This document shows, piece by piece, positions 45,441 to 55,166 of a DNA stretch of 58,055 nt. The position numbers were made by a program, and so were the translations under genes. The notes beneath the pieces are model-generated. The model worked only from the letters and a program-made list of their open reading frames with translations. It had not been told where the DNA came from and did no database searches. Numbering within the stretch: the stretch's first letter is position 1; every line of letters begins with the position of its first letter. The stretch comes from Rhodospirillales bacterium (GTDB lineage: Bacteria; Pseudomonadota; Alphaproteobacteria; Rhodospirillales; Defluviicoccaceae), in contig REEP01000123.1 of the NCBI GenBank assembly GCA_007695045.1, positions 1 through 58,055 on the forward strand, read 5' to 3'.

Positions 45441-46325
45441 TCAGGCGGGAGCGGCACCGCTGCTAGGGTCGGCACCGGTGGCCGTCTGCATGAAGTGGCG
45501 CAGTTTTGCCACGGCACGCGCCTCGATCTGGCGTACCCGCTCCCGCGACAGGCCGTAATAGGCGCTGAGCTCGGCGAGCTTGGCCGGTTCCTCCCGCAGC
45601 TTGCGTTCGACGATGATGTGGCGCTCCCGGGTGTCGAGCTGCTGCAGTGCATCGCGCAGCAGGGCCCGACGCTTGCTGTGCTCGTCCGCTTCGATCACCT
45701 GCTTTTCTTGGTCGTCACCCTCGCTGATGAGGAGGTCCTGCCATTCGACTTCGGAATCGCCGCCGACGCCGGCATTTACCGATACGTCGCGATGACTCAG
45801 GCGCTGGTCCATGATCGCGACCTCGGCTTCCGGCACCCCCAGTTCCCGGGCGATCGCCGCGGTCGCCTCGGGGCTGAGAGCGGCATCTTCCAGCGGCTGG
45901 TACTTGGCCTTGAGCCGGCGCAGGTTGAAAAACAGCTTTTTGCGGTGCTCATTGGTGACGAGGCGGACCAGTGAGGAAGAGCGCACCACATAGTCCGTGA
46001 TCGCAGCCCGGATCCACCACATGGCATAAGTGGCCAAACGAAAGCCCCGGTCCACCTCGAACCGCTCGACCGCCTGCATCAAGCCCACGTTGCCTTCGGA
46101 AACCAAGTCGGCGAACGGCAGGCCGTAGGCGCGATAGTCGCTGGCCATCTTGACCACCAGCCGCTGATAGCTGCCGACGAGTTGCTCCGAGGCGCGGACG
46201 TCGCGATGCTGCTGCCACCGGCGTACCAGATCGGCTTCGGTGGCGGCATCCAGCATCGGATACTTGAGCAGCCGCCGCAAATGGCGGCCCAGGTTTTCGT
46301 CCGGCCCGATTACCGGTGTTTGCAT
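45441..46325 (-). CDS. rpoH: Heat-shock sigma factor sigma-32
   Basis: 294 residues. Region 2 has DLVSEGNVGLMQAVERFEVDRGFRLATYAMWWIRAAITDYV-type sequence (residues about 75-115). The RpoH-specific box follows as RKKLFFNLRRLK, and region 4 has LREEPAKLAELSAYYGLSRERVRQIEARA. It directs RNA polymerase to heat-shock genes; a matching promoter is proposed for clpB here. The ATG at 46325 is set by AGGAGG about seven bases upstream; the frame is open for another 75 codons, but that extension has no sigma-factor character. Confidence 0.96.
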   Translation of the reverse strand: MQTPVIGPDENLGRHLRRLLKYPMLDAATEADLVRRWQQHRDVRASEQLVGSYQRLVVKMASDYRAYGLPFADLVSEGNVGLMQAVERFEVDRGFRLATYAMWWIRAAITDYVVRSSSLVRLVTNEHRKKLFFNLRRLKAKYQPLEDAALSPEATAAIARELGVPEAEVAIMDQRLSHRDVSVNAGVGGDSEVEWQDLLISEGDDQEKQVIEADEHSKRRALLRDALQQLDTRERHIIVERKLREEPAKLAELSAYYGLSRERVRQIEARAVAKLRHFMQTATGADPSSGAAPA

Positions 46326-46839
46326 GGCGTTGCCTCCTGGTGGGCGACGCTTGAAACTGGAGTCGCGTGGCAATTCTCGCACATCAATGCGGTCGGGCGT
46401 GTGGACCCGGTTGCCGCGGGGCGGGTGAACCGCCGCTCCATCATGCGCCGTCACCTTGAGAGAGTAGGAACATTGAATGAACTCCGCAAGGTGTGTCATT
46501 CGCTGGTTGAGAACGGACAAACACGCCCGAAGTTCCTCGGCGAGTGTCACCGGCGGGTCGGCGCTCTCCGGGACAGCGCAGGTGTATGGCCCTGGACGGC
46601 GGGCCTTGGTCGTGTCAGAAGCGTGTGAAAGCCATTATCGTCAGTGTGGGTTTCGGCGCTATAATGCGACGCGGCACGAGGCCGGCAGCCGACATCGGCT
46701 CTGGTCGATGACAGCGGCCACGGCAATATGATAGGGGTCCCGACAAGGGGCGTGGCGTCGGCCCTTGGTCATGGGCCCGGGGTCATGACACGGGCGACCG
46801 GTGGCAGTGTCGGATGCAGGTGAAGGGACTTGAAGCGAT
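46326..46839. other. Divergent intergenic region, rpoH / hemerythrin-like gene
   Basis: About 510 bp with no gene I can support. A perfect TATAAT lies at 46660-46665, reading toward the hemerythrin-like gene, but its -35 is poor. For rpoH only a weak TTGCGG-17-TACTCT (about 46466-46495, minus) was seen. The rest is ordinary GC-rich DNA. Confidence 0.5.
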
Positions 46840-47403
46840 ATGACGGATATCATCGCGGCACTGCGCGAGGAGCACGCCCATATCGGGCAGCTTCTCGATA
46901 TCCTGGAGCGGCAGATCGCGATCTTCGATCGCGGCGAGGTTCCGGATTACGATATCGTCGAAGGCGTGGTTGACTATTTTCAGAGCTACCCGGACCTGTA
47001 TCACCATCCCAAGGAAGACTTGGTGTATCAGCGCTTGCGGGAGCGCGATCCGGAAGCGGCAGCAGCGGTCGGCGACCTCCGCCAGGAGCATGACGATCTC
47101 GCCGCCCGCACCCGCGAGTTTGCGGAGGCGATCCGAGCCGTGCTGGACGACGCGCAGGTGCCGCGGGAATCGTTCGGCCAGTGGGCCCACCGCTTCATCG
47201 ATTTCCAGCGCCGACACATGGCCCACGAGGAACGCACCCTGCTGCCGCTGGCGCGGGCGGCCTTGACGCCGGATGACTGGGCCGCGATCGAGGCGCGCTG
47301 CCGCGATCAGGAGGACCCGCTGTTCGGCAGCGAGGTCGGCGATCGCTACGAGGCGTTGCGCCGCGACATCCTGTCGTGGGAACGGGAAAGCGGCGGCGCC
47401 TGA
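46840..47403 (+). CDS. Hemerythrin HHE-domain protein
   Basis: 187 residues, all helical. Metal ligands are visible in EEHAHIGQLLDILE, YFQSYPDLYHHPKEDLVYQRL, DLRQEHDDLAAR and FIDFQRRHMAHEERTLLPLA, the His/Glu pattern of a di-iron hemerythrin-like bundle. Likely roles are oxygen, nitric-oxide or iron sensing or storage; no partner domain indicates which. AAGGGA lies upstream of the ATG. The MFS gene begins seven bases after its stop. Confidence 0.88.
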   Translation: MTDIIAALREEHAHIGQLLDILERQIAIFDRGEVPDYDIVEGVVDYFQSYPDLYHHPKEDLVYQRLRERDPEAAAAVGDLRQEHDDLAARTREFAEAIRAVLDDAQVPRESFGQWAHRFIDFQRRHMAHEERTLLPLARAALTPDDWAAIEARCRDQEDPLFGSEVGDRYEALRRDILSWERESGGA

Positions 47404-47410
47404 CCGCACC

Positions 47411-48712
47411 GTGATCACCCCGTCCGATCGAGACGACGGCACGGCTGCAGCTCTTGTCGAACCCGCTCCCGGCCGCACCGCTGTCACGCCGGCGGGAGGC
47501 CGGGCCAAGCCCCATCCCACCGCGCTGTCCGTGGGGGCGTTGCTGACGGCGCTGGTGGCGCTGGGGCAAATCAGCACCTCCATCTACATTCCGTCGATGC
47601 CGTCCCTGGTGCAGGTTTTCGACACCGGCACGGCCGAGGTGAGCTGGACCCTCTCATCCTTCCTGCTCGGTTTTGCTGTCTGCCAGCTCATCTACGGCCC
47701 GCTGTCGGATCGATTCGGCCGGCGCCCGGTGCTGCTGACGGGGCTCGCCCTGTATGTCGCGGTGAGCGTCGCGTGCGTGTTCGTGACCACGATCGATGGC
47801 CTGATCATCGGTCGCCTGCTGCAGGGCATGACCGCCTGCGCGGGGCCGGTGCTGGGCCGGGCGATCATCCGCGATGTCTATGGCGCCGAACGCTCGGCAA
47901 CGGTGTTCGCCTATGTCGGCGTGGCGCTGGCGGTGTCACCGGCGGTGGCGCCGATGATCGGCGGCTATCTCCAGACCTGGTTCGGCTGGCAGGCGGCGTT
48001 TGTCTTTCTCGCTGCGGTTGGCGTGCTGCTGCTGGTTCTGGTGCTGCGCTTGCTGGCGGAGACCAACCGCCACCGCATCCCCGGCTCGCTCCGGCTCGGC
48101 CGGCTTGCCGCGGCCCATGCAACGCTGCTGCGTTCCGGACGCTTCCATGGCTACGTCCTGGCCGTGGCGTTCGTGTTCGCCGGCCTGATGGCGTTCACCG
48201 CCGGGGCCCCGTTCGTCTTCATCGACGTGCTGGGCCTGTCGCCGGAACGCTTCGGCATGCTGCTGGTGTTCAACGTCGCCGGCTTTCTGGCGGGCAGCTT
48301 GGCCGCAGGCCGGTTCACGCAGCGGATGGGGCTGGATCGCCTGCTGCTTGTGGGGGTGAGCGTGAGCCTCCTGGGCGGTGTCGCCATGCTGGCACCGGCC
48401 TTGGCGGGCACCATCTCGGTTGCCGTGATCGTCGGCCCCGGGGCGGTGTTCTCGTTCGGTATGGGGATTGTGTTGCCGGGCGGCATGGCCGGCGCCATGG
48501 CTCCGTATCCCACCATCGCCGGCGCGGCTTCAGCCGTGTTGGGCTTCGTCCAGATGTTGGTGTCGGCTGCCGCTGCGATGCTTGCCGGCGCCTTCACCCC
48601 GGCTTCGCAGTTGCCGATGGCGGCTGTCATCGCCGGGTGTACCTTGATGGGCTTCCTCGCCTTCCTTCTCCTGGTGTGGTGCCGTCCGCCGCACCGGCGT
48701 GGTCGCCGCTGA
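47411..48712 (+). CDS. Bcr/CflA-family MFS drug exporter
   Basis: 433 residues, twelve membrane spans. Bcr/CflA markers: STSIYIPSMPSLVQVF in the first span region, QLIYGPLSDRFGRRPVLL (MFS motif A), GRLLQGMTACAGPVLGRAIIRD (motif C-like, drug:H+ antiporter branch) and APMIGGYLQTWFGWQAAF. The first 35 residues are an extra Pro/Arg-rich cytoplasmic stretch. The GTG at 47411, seven bases after the hemerythrin-like stop, implies coupling. Confidence 0.85.
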   Translation: MITPSDRDDGTAAALVEPAPGRTAVTPAGGRAKPHPTALSVGALLTALVALGQISTSIYIPSMPSLVQVFDTGTAEVSWTLSSFLLGFAVCQLIYGPLSDRFGRRPVLLTGLALYVAVSVACVFVTTIDGLIIGRLLQGMTACAGPVLGRAIIRDVYGAERSATVFAYVGVALAVSPAVAPMIGGYLQTWFGWQAAFVFLAAVGVLLLVLVLRLLAETNRHRIPGSLRLGRLAAAHATLLRSGRFHGYVLAVAFVFAGLMAFTAGAPFVFIDVLGLSPERFGMLLVFNVAGFLAGSLAAGRFTQRMGLDRLLLVGVSVSLLGGVAMLAPALAGTISVAVIVGPGAVFSFGMGIVLPGGMAGAMAPYPTIAGAASAVLGFVQMLVSAAAAMLAGAFTPASQLPMAAVIAGCTLMGFLAFLLLVWCRPPHRRGRR

Positions 48713-48838
48713 CCGTCGCGTCGAGGCTTGGAAGGTCGGGGAAGGCTCGGGGGAAGGTCGGGGCCTGGCGGGCATTCCGAGCATTTCCTTGACTGGCCCG
48801 CCGTACCATCTTAGGTCGACCAGCGAGGAAGGGCCGAT

Positions 48839-50812
48839 GTGGCCCAGTCGACGCCTATTGAGGGGACGGTGGATCAGCAACTTCCCAAACAAGACGACAT
48901 CGTCATCGCGCTGCCCGACGGCAGCCGGCGCCGCTACGGCCGCCCCGTAACCGGGGCCGAGATCGCCGCCGACATCGGCGCCGGGCTCGCCAATGCGGCC
49001 CTGGCGATCCGGGTGGACGGCACGATGCGGGATCTCGCGGCCGTGGTCGATCACGATGCCTCCGTGGCCGTCGTCACCCGACAGGATCCTGACGCACTGC
49101 CGCTGCTTCGCCATGATGCGGCCCACGTGATGGCGGAGGCGGTGCAGGAACTCTATCCGGATACCCAGGTGACCATCGGGCCGGCGATCGAGAACGGCTT
49201 CTATTACGATTTCGCCCGGCCGGAACCGTTCACGCCGGACGATCTGGCCCGGATCGAGGACCGCATGCGGGAGATCGTTGATCGGGACGAGGCGATCGTG
49301 CGCGAAGTCTGGGAGCGCGAGGTCGCCATCGATCACTTCAAGAACATCGGCGAACATTACAAGGCTCAGATCATCGCCGACATCCCCGAAGGCGAGCCCA
49401 TTTCGATCTACCGGCAGGGGCAGTGGCTGGACCTGTGCACCGGCCCGCACCTGCCATCCACCGGCAAACTCGGCAAGGCGTTCAAGCTGATGAAGGTGGC
49501 CGGCGCCTACTGGCGCGGCGATTCCCGCAACGAGATGCTGCAACGCATCTACGGGACCGCCTGGGCCGATGCGAAACAGCTCAAAGCCTACCTGCGGATG
49601 CTGGAGGAGGCGGAACGCCGCGATCACCGCCGGTTGGGGCGGGAGATGGGGCTGTTCCACGTGCAGGAGGAAGCGGCGGGGTCCGTCTTCTGGCATCCCA
49701 AGGGCTGGACCCTGTATCGGTTGCTGCAGAGCTACATGCGCACCCGGCTGGAGCATGCCGGCTACGTGGAGGTGAATACGCCGCAGCTGGTGGACCGCAG
49801 CCTGTGGGAACGCTCCGGCCACTGGGAGAAATTCCGCGAGCACATGTTCACGGCCGAAGCCGAAGAGAAGATGCTGGCGCTGAAGCCGATGAATTGCCCC
49901 GGTCACGTCCAGATTTTTCGCCACGGGGTCAAGAGCTATCGCGACCTGCCGCTGCGTATGGCGGAGTTCGGTGCATGCCACCGCAACGAGCCGTCCGGTG
50001 CGCTGCACGGGCTGATGCGGGTGCGCGCGTTCGTGCAGGACGATGCCCACATCTTCTGCACCGAGGACCAGGTGTCGAGTGAGACGGCAGCGTTCTGTGC
50101 CTTGTTGCAGAGCGTCTATCGCGACCTCGGCTTCGCCGATGTGGTCGTGAAGTTCGCCGACCGGCCGGACAAGCGGGCCGGTACCGACGAGACCTGGGAC
50201 CGGGCCGAGAAGGCCCTGACCGAAGCGACCGCTGCGGCCGGTCTCACCACCATTCCCAACCCCGGGGAAGGGGCGTTCTATGGCCCGAAGCTGGAGTTCG
50301 TGTTGCGCGATGCCATCGGCCGGGACTGGCAACTCGGCACCCTTCAGGTTGATTTCGTGCTGCCGGAGCGGTTGGACGCGGTCTATGTGGGCGAGGACGG
50401 TCAGCGGCATCGGCCGGTGATGCTGCACCGGGCGATCCTGGGATCGTTCGAGCGCTTCATCGGTGTTTTGATCGAGCACCATGCCGGCCGGTTTCCGCTG
50501 TGGCTGGCTCCGGTGCAGGTGGTGGTGGCCCCGATCACCAACGACGCCGATGCGTACGCGCGCGAAGTTCACGCTGCCTTGAGCGGTGCCGGGCTGCGGG
50601 TCGAGTTGGACCTGCGTAACGAGAAGATCAACTACAAGGTTCGGGAGCACAGCTTGGCCAAGGTGCCGGTGATCGCGGTGGTCGGGGCCAAGGAAGCCGC
50701 CGCCGGTACCGTGGCACTGCGCTGTTTGGGGGGGGCACAGCAAGAAATCCTTGCCCTCGAACAGGCAGTTGCTACACTCAAAGCGCAATCGGCGGCCCCG
50801 CAACCTGGCTGA
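48839..50812 (+). CDS. thrS: Threonyl-tRNA synthetase
   Basis: 657 residues. TGS domain (about 20-80), editing domain with [16 protein letters not shown] (HxxxH zinc/editing motif) and YYDF, the SAD region, the class-II catalytic core with [14 protein letters not shown] (zinc-binding Cys) and [26 protein letters not shown] (motif 2), [18 protein letters not shown] (motif 3), then the anticodon-binding domain. GTG start with GAGGAAGG upstream. In many bacteria it is followed by infC, as here. A stem-loop follows its stop. Confidence 0.97.
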   Translation: MAQSTPIEGTVDQQLPKQDDIVIALPDGSRRRYGRPVTGAEIAADIGAGLANAALAIRVDGTMRDLAAVVDHDASVAVVTRQDPDALPLLRHDAAHVMAEAVQELYPDTQVTIGPAIENGFYYDFARPEPFTPDDLARIEDRMREIVDRDEAIVREVWEREVAIDHFKNIGEHYKAQIIADIPEGEPISIYRQGQWLDLCTGPHLPSTGKLGKAFKLMKVAGAYWRGDSRNEMLQRIYGTAWADAKQLKAYLRMLEEAERRDHRRLGREMGLFHVQEEAAGSVFWHPKGWTLYRLLQSYMRTRLEHAGYVEVNTPQLVDRSLWERSGHWEKFREHMFTAEAEEKMLALKPMNCPGHVQIFRHGVKSYRDLPLRMAEFGACHRNEPSGALHGLMRVRAFVQDDAHIFCTEDQVSSETAAFCALLQSVYRDLGFADVVVKFADRPDKRAGTDETWDRAEKALTEATAAAGLTTIPNPGEGAFYGPKLEFVLRDAIGRDWQLGTLQVDFVLPERLDAVYVGEDGQRHRPVMLHRAILGSFERFIGVLIEHHAGRFPLWLAPVQVVVAPITNDADAYAREVHAALSGAGLRVELDLRNEKINYKVREHSLAKVPVIAVVGAKEAAAGTVALRCLGGAQQEILALEQAVATLKAQSAAPQPG

Positions 50813-51234
50813 TTTGCGGCAGTGGAGCCTCACTGCCGGATGGATGTTGTGCCAGGCGGGGCCGGATTGGGATGGGTGAGAAGGATCGGCCTGCTGGGTT
50901 GTCGCACGATCATGGTCAGGACGGATGCCAGGCGTCATAAGCTGCGGCGGCGTGCGCTGCTCAGGCCGCGTGCCCGTCTCCTCGCCCCGCATCATCGTTC
51001 CGGCTCATGCGATCCGTGCGACAACGATGGCCGCGTGCGGGCGTGATCCCCGTCGGCGCCGATGGGCCCTGTCAAGACGCCACCCGATTGACGTCGTGCA
51101 CTGCCATCCCGGGACTGTTCCAGTCGGTGCCGCGATGATTGTGGCATCGCATTCCCCCGTATTTTCAACCCAAGGTCCCACCCGGCCGGCATGCCGAAGC
51201 CGGCGGCGCGGGATATGACAGAGGAGTTCAAACC
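50813..51234. other. Intergenic region between thrS and infC
   Basis: About 420 bp. It contains the stem-loop after thrS at 50817-50838 and the infC ribosome site. No gene is supported in it; short frames present lack coding character. No clear promoter pair was found, so infC may be read from thrS or from an unrecognised promoter. Confidence 0.6.
50817..50838 (+). terminator. Stem-loop immediately after thrS
   Basis: CGGCAGTG and CACTGCCG form an eight-base stem with loop GAGCCT, four bases after the thrS stop. No T-run follows, so it is either a weak or Rho-assisted terminator or a message-stabilising hairpin. Confidence 0.5.
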
Positions 51235-51771
51235 ATAGCTCGAGCACCGTTCATGCCGGCACCGGTTCGCGAAGGACCGCGTGTCAACGAAGAGATCACC
51301 TCTCACCACGTCCGTGTTGTCGGCGCCGATGGCTCGCAGCTTGGCGTGATGTCGGTCCAAGATGCGCTGAATACCGCGGCCCAGGTCGGGCTCGATCTGG
51401 TGGAAGTGGCGCCAGGGGCGGATCCGCCGGTCTGCAAGATTCTCGATGTCGGCAAGCTCAAGTATGAAACACAGAAAAAAAAGAATGAGGCGCGCAAAAA
51501 GCAGAAAGTGATCGAAGTCAAAGAGATCAAGATGCGCCCCTCGATCGACGAGCACGACTATCAGGTCAAGCTGCGGAACATGCGGCGTTTTCTCGACGAT
51601 GGCGACAAGGTCAAGGTTACCATCCGCTTCCGCGGGCGCGAATTGGCGCACCAGGATCTGGGCATGAAAGTGCTCGACCGTGTCCGCGACGAGCTGGACG
51701 AACTGGTCAAGGTCGAGCAGCACGCCAAGATGGAAGGGCGCCAGATGGTCATGGTGATGGCGCCACGCTGA
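51235..51771 (+). CDS. infC: Translation initiation factor IF-3, probable AUA start
   Basis: 178 residues counted from an ATA at 51235. GAGGAG (51221-51226) lies exactly eight bases before it, and the translated start [20 protein letters not shown] matches the expected alphaproteobacterial IF-3 opening. The next ATG (51253) is 26 bases from the ribosome site and would cut off the first residues. IF-3 rejects non-canonical start codons, so such a start lets it limit its own synthesis. The body shows the N domain, the Lys-rich linker [15 protein letters not shown] and the C domain ending MVMVMAPR. The usual followers rpmI and rplT are absent; rpoN converges instead. Confidence 0.9.
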   Translation: MARAPFMPAPVREGPRVNEEITSHHVRVVGADGSQLGVMSVQDALNTAAQVGLDLVEVAPGADPPVCKILDVGKLKYETQKKKNEARKKQKVIEVKEIKMRPSIDEHDYQVKLRNMRRFLDDGDKVKVTIRFRGRELAHQDLGMKVLDRVRDELDELVKVEQHAKMEGRQMVMVMAPR

Positions 51772-51860
51772 GGCTGATGCGGACGGGGCGTGGTGGTCCT
51801 CGCGCCGGTGGCCGCCGGCAGGATCGCCAAGCCCTTGGCCGCAGGCGCTGACGGTCTATC

Positions 51861-51892
51861 GGGCCCTTTCTCTCTGGGGGCCTTTCTCTCTG
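51861..51892. repeat. 16-bp tandem repeat between infC and rpoN
   Basis: GGGCCCTTTCTCTCTG and GGGGCCTTTCTCTCTG lie side by side (one mismatch) in the convergent gap. It looks like a slippage duplication of a pyrimidine tract. Confidence 0.85.
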
Positions 51893-51905
51893 TCTCGGGT
51901 CCGGC

Positions 51906-53429
51906 TCAGGCCCTGACGCGTTTCATGCGGCGGCGCTGAGCCGACGACGGCACTCCCATGGCATCCCTGTACTTGGCGACGGTACGCCTGGCGATGCTGA
52001 TGCCTTCTCGTTCCAGCAAGGTCACGATGCTGTCGTCGGACAGCACATCGTTGTCCGGTTCTGCGTCGATCAAGGCCTTGATGCGGTGACGGACCCAGGC
52101 CGACGACTGCGGATTGGCGTCGCCCGGCGGGCCGATGCCGCGGCCGAAGAAGTACTTCAACTCCAGGATGCCGCGTGGCGTCGCCATGAACTTGTTGGCG
52201 GTGACACGGCTGACGGTGCTTTCGTGTAACTCCACCGCCTCCGCAATATCCCTTAGAATAAGAGGCTTGAGGTAACGGATGCCGCCGTTGAAAAAGGCTT
52301 CCTGTTGGCGGACGATTTCGGTCGCCACCTTGAGGATGGTGGTCGCTCGCTGATGCAAAGACCGGGCCAGCCAGTTGGCCGACTGGAAACAATCGTTGAT
52401 ATAGCGCTTGTCTTCGATGCTCTTGGCGGCGCTGTTGATGCGCGCGTAGTAATGCTGGTTGACCAGCACCCGAGGCAGGGTGTCGGTATTCAGCTCGATC
52501 AGCCAGCCACCGCCGCCCTGCCTGCGCATGATGACATCCGGCGTCACCGGGGGGGCGACGGCGCTGTCGAAGGCGAGGGCCGGCTTGGGATTGAGGGATC
52601 GGATCTCAGCCAGCATGGCGACGATGTCGTCACGGCTGACTGAACATGCCTCTGCCAGACCCTCGATATCGCCCATCGCCACCAGGTCCAGATTGGCCAG
52701 CAGAGCCCGCATGGCACCGTCCAGCTCCTCCCGGTCGCGCAACTGCAAGGCCAGGCATTCCGCCAGCGAGCGCGCGAAAATCCCGGGCGGGTCGAACTGC
52801 TGCAGTCGCGCCAGCACGGCTTCGACGGCATCGACGCCGCAGCCCAGCGTCGCGGCAAGCTCGGCCAAGTCGCCCGAGAGGTAGCCGGCGTCATCCAGCA
52901 TTTCGATCAGCTGGGCGCCGATGATCTGCTGTGCGGGGTCGGGCAGGTCCACCGCCATCTGGCGACTGAGATGCTCCCGAAGGGTGGTTTCCGCAGACAG
53001 GCGATCCTGCACGCGATCGAGGGTGTCGTCGGCCCCGCCACCGTCGCCCCGTCCCCATTCCCCGAAGGATTCGAACGCCAGGTCCCGGTCGAGAGCGTCC
53101 TGCGCGGGGGGGACATCGCCTGTCTCGAAATTGTTGTCGTCCGCATTGAGAACTGGTTCGGACATCTGGGCTTCGGTGTCGGAGAGGGCCCGATCGACCC
53201 CGCGCACGGACTCCGAGTCGCTCTCCGTCGACGCCGCCAAGCCTGTCTCCTCCGGGCTGTCCGGCGCAGCGTCGTCGCGCTCCAGCAGCGGGTTCTCCTC
53301 CACCTGCTGCTCGACGTAGGTGGCCAACTCCATGTTCGACAGTTGCAGCAGCTTGATCGCCTGCTGCAGCTGCGGCGTCATCACAAGGGTCTGGGACTGG
53401 CGCAGGTCCAGACGTGGCGTCAGCGCCAT
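51906..53429 (-). CDS. rpoN: RNA polymerase sigma-54 factor
   Basis: 507 residues. Region I is Gln/Leu-rich (QLQQAIKLLQLSNMELATYVEQQVEENPLLE), region II is acidic (about 50-135), and the core-binding domain follows. The C-terminal helix-turn-helix (LHESTVSRVTANKFMATPRG) precedes the RpoN box ARRTVAKYRD (consensus ARRTVAKYRE). It recognises -24/-12 promoters and needs an ATPase activator; the PEP-CTERM promoter at 35.4 kb is a direct candidate target. It is last in the lptC-lptA-lptB-rpoN run. hpf and ptsN, usual followers, are missing here. Confidence 0.96.
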   Translation of the reverse strand: MALTPRLDLRQSQTLVMTPQLQQAIKLLQLSNMELATYVEQQVEENPLLERDDAAPDSPEETGLAASTESDSESVRGVDRALSDTEAQMSEPVLNADDNNFETGDVPPAQDALDRDLAFESFGEWGRGDGGGADDTLDRVQDRLSAETTLREHLSRQMAVDLPDPAQQIIGAQLIEMLDDAGYLSGDLAELAATLGCGVDAVEAVLARLQQFDPPGIFARSLAECLALQLRDREELDGAMRALLANLDLVAMGDIEGLAEACSVSRDDIVAMLAEIRSLNPKPALAFDSAVAPPVTPDVIMRRQGGGGWLIELNTDTLPRVLVNQHYYARINSAAKSIEDKRYINDCFQSANWLARSLHQRATTILKVATEIVRQQEAFFNGGIRYLKPLILRDIAEAVELHESTVSRVTANKFMATPRGILELKYFFGRGIGPPGDANPQSSAWVRHRIKALIDAEPDNDVLSDDSIVTLLEREGISIARRTVAKYRDAMGVPSSAQRRRMKRVRA

Positions 53430-53462
53430 GGCAGATCCCGCCTCACTTCGGATCCCATCATG

Positions 53463-54266
53463 CTAGCGGCTGAAACGTTCGCCGAGGTAGACGCGCCGCA
53501 CATCCGGATGGCCCACGATCGCGTCGGGAGTGCCTTCCATCAACAGCATGCCGTCATGCAGGATGTAGGCGCGATCGATCACGTCCAGGGTTTCACGGAC
53601 GTTGTGATCGGTGATCACGACACCGATGCCGCGATCCTTCAGATGCGCGACCAGACTGCGGATTTCGGCAACGGCGATCGGATCGATCCCGGCAAAGGGT
53701 TCGTCCAATAGGATAAACTTGGGGTTAGTGGCCAAAGCCCGGGCGATCTCCACCCGTCGCCGCTCGCCGCCGGACAGGGCGACGGAGGGAACCCGGCGCA
53801 GATGGGTGATGGCAAATTCCGCCAGCAGCGAATCCAGGGTGGCCTCCCGCGCCTCCCGCGCCGGTTCGACCACCTCCAGCACCGCGCGGATGTTATCCGC
53901 CACCGACAGCCCGCGGAAAACCGACGCCTCCTGTGGCAGATAGCCGATGCCGAGGCGCGCCCGGCGATACATCGGCAACGTCGTAATGCGCTGCCCGTCC
54001 AGGATCACATCGCCGTAATCGGGTTTCACCAGCCCCATGATCATGTAGAAGCATGTCGTCTTGCCGGCCCCATTGGGGCCGAGCAGGCCCACCACCTCCC
54101 CCCGGCGAACGCTGACGCTGACGTCCCGCACGACCAGGCGACGTCGATAGCATTTGCTGATGTTCAAGGCGGACAACCCGCCGTCACCCGCTACCACGTG
54201 CGGTCGCGGCATGGCGTCGCCGGAAGTCCCGGCAGGGCTGGGTTCGACCTTGTCCACGCTGTTCAT
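53463..54266 (-). CDS. lptB: LPS export ABC ATPase LptB
   Basis: 267 residues. Walker [10 protein letters not shown], the Q-loop region [14 protein letters not shown], signature [15 protein letters not shown], Walker [17 protein letters not shown] and [11 protein letters not shown] are all characteristic of LptB. It powers LPS extraction from the inner membrane with LptFG and LptC. The first 30 residues are longer than in E. coli; an internal Met (residue 19) could be the start. It lies 27 bp after lptA and 33 bp before rpoN. Confidence 0.95.
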   Translation of the reverse strand: MNSVDKVEPSPAGTSGDAMPRPHVVAGDGGLSALNISKCYRRRLVVRDVSVSVRRGEVVGLLGPNGAGKTTCFYMIMGLVKPDYGDVILDGQRITTLPMYRRARLGIGYLPQEASVFRGLSVADNIRAVLEVVEPAREAREATLDSLLAEFAITHLRRVPSVALSGGERRRVEIARALATNPKFILLDEPFAGIDPIAVAEIRSLVAHLKDRGIGVVITDHNVRETLDVIDRAYILHDGMLLMEGTPDAIVGHPDVRRVYLGERFSR

Positions 54267-54293
54267 GACGATGTGAGCATCTCCCGGAAACGT

Positions 54294-55166
54294 TTAATTT
54301 CCACTGCGCCGGCCCGGCTGGCCGTCGGGATGGATCAATCCTTGCACTTGCCGGCCCGACGGATCGCCGTCCCCGCAGCCGATCAATTGACTGGTGCCGG
54401 CTTTCATATCCACGTCGGCGCGACAGCCGTTGAGCTGATTGAGCCCCCGGGTGATCCGGACCGCGCCCAGGAGCGACGCGGTTTCGGTCTCGGCCAGGTA
54501 GACGCCGCGATCGGCGAAAATGCGTTCGTCGGCCGTGTTGATGGCAACGTTGTCGAAAGCTTCGACGCGGTCAAGTCGCTGGCCGTCAGCCGACCCCTCG
54601 GTCAGATACGCAACCAGCACGTCGGCCCTCAGGATGCGCCCTTCCTGTTCGGCGCGGGCATTGCCGCGAGCGACCAGCATGTCCTCCAGTTCCCAGAATT
54701 CCATCTGCTCGTCGGCGGTGACCCGCCCGTTCTCGGCGACCACTCGGACCCGGCCCGGCTGCGACGGATCGTCGCTGCTGAGGATCAGGATGGCGCTGTC
54801 GAGGTCGTAGACGCCGCGGTCGGCGTAGGCGGTTTCCGACGGCGCGGTGATCACCACGTTACCGCTTGCCACCAGTCGCCATACCTCCGAATCACCCTCG
54901 GCCACCTCGCGGTAATGGGCGCTGAGGGTATCCGCCTTGACCTCGATGTCACCACGGACGGCCCGAGCGTTGCCGTGGGCGCGGATGACCTGCTCGCTTT
55001 GCAACCACTCGATGCCGTCTTCGGCCAGAATCTCAACGGGCAAATCGCCGGCCGTGCCGGAAGCGAACGGGGTCGTCTGCGCGTGGGCCAAATGCCCGAC
55101 CGCGGCGCTTGCGATCACCGCCAGGGCGCAGGCGAAGGCGCCGAGTCGACCGGCGATCGCGGTCAT
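54294..55166 (-). CDS. lptA: Periplasmic LPS bridge protein LptA
   Basis: 290 residues, longer than the E. coli protein (about 185). Signal peptide residues 1-29 (cleavage near AHAQ). The OstA/LptA beta-jellyroll repeats appear as EQVIRAHGNARAVRGDIEVKADTL-type units and again at about 160-185 (DMLVARGNARAEQEGRILRADVLVAYL). It would form the periplasmic bridge for LPS. Its ATG overlaps the lptC stop by four bases. The 3' tail is Gly/Asp/Arg-rich. Confidence 0.9.
   Translation of the reverse strand: MTAIAGRLGAFACALAVIASAAVGHLAHAQTTPFASGTAGDLPVEILAEDGIEWLQSEQVIRAHGNARAVRGDIEVKADTLSAHYREVAEGDSEVWRLVASGNVVITAPSETAYADRGVYDLDSAILILSSDDPSQPGRVRVVAENGRVTADEQMEFWELEDMLVARGNARAEQEGRILRADVLVAYLTEGSADGQRLDRVEAFDNVAINTADERIFADRGVYLAETETASLLGAVRITRGLNQLNGCRADVDMKAGTSQLIGCGDGDPSGRQVQGLIHPDGQPGRRSGN

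Noticed and set aside
46326-46550. 75-codon N-terminal extension of rpoH
   Set aside because: The strong ribosome site AGGAGG and the conserved sigma-32 opening fix the start at 46325; the extension lacks sigma-factor sequence.
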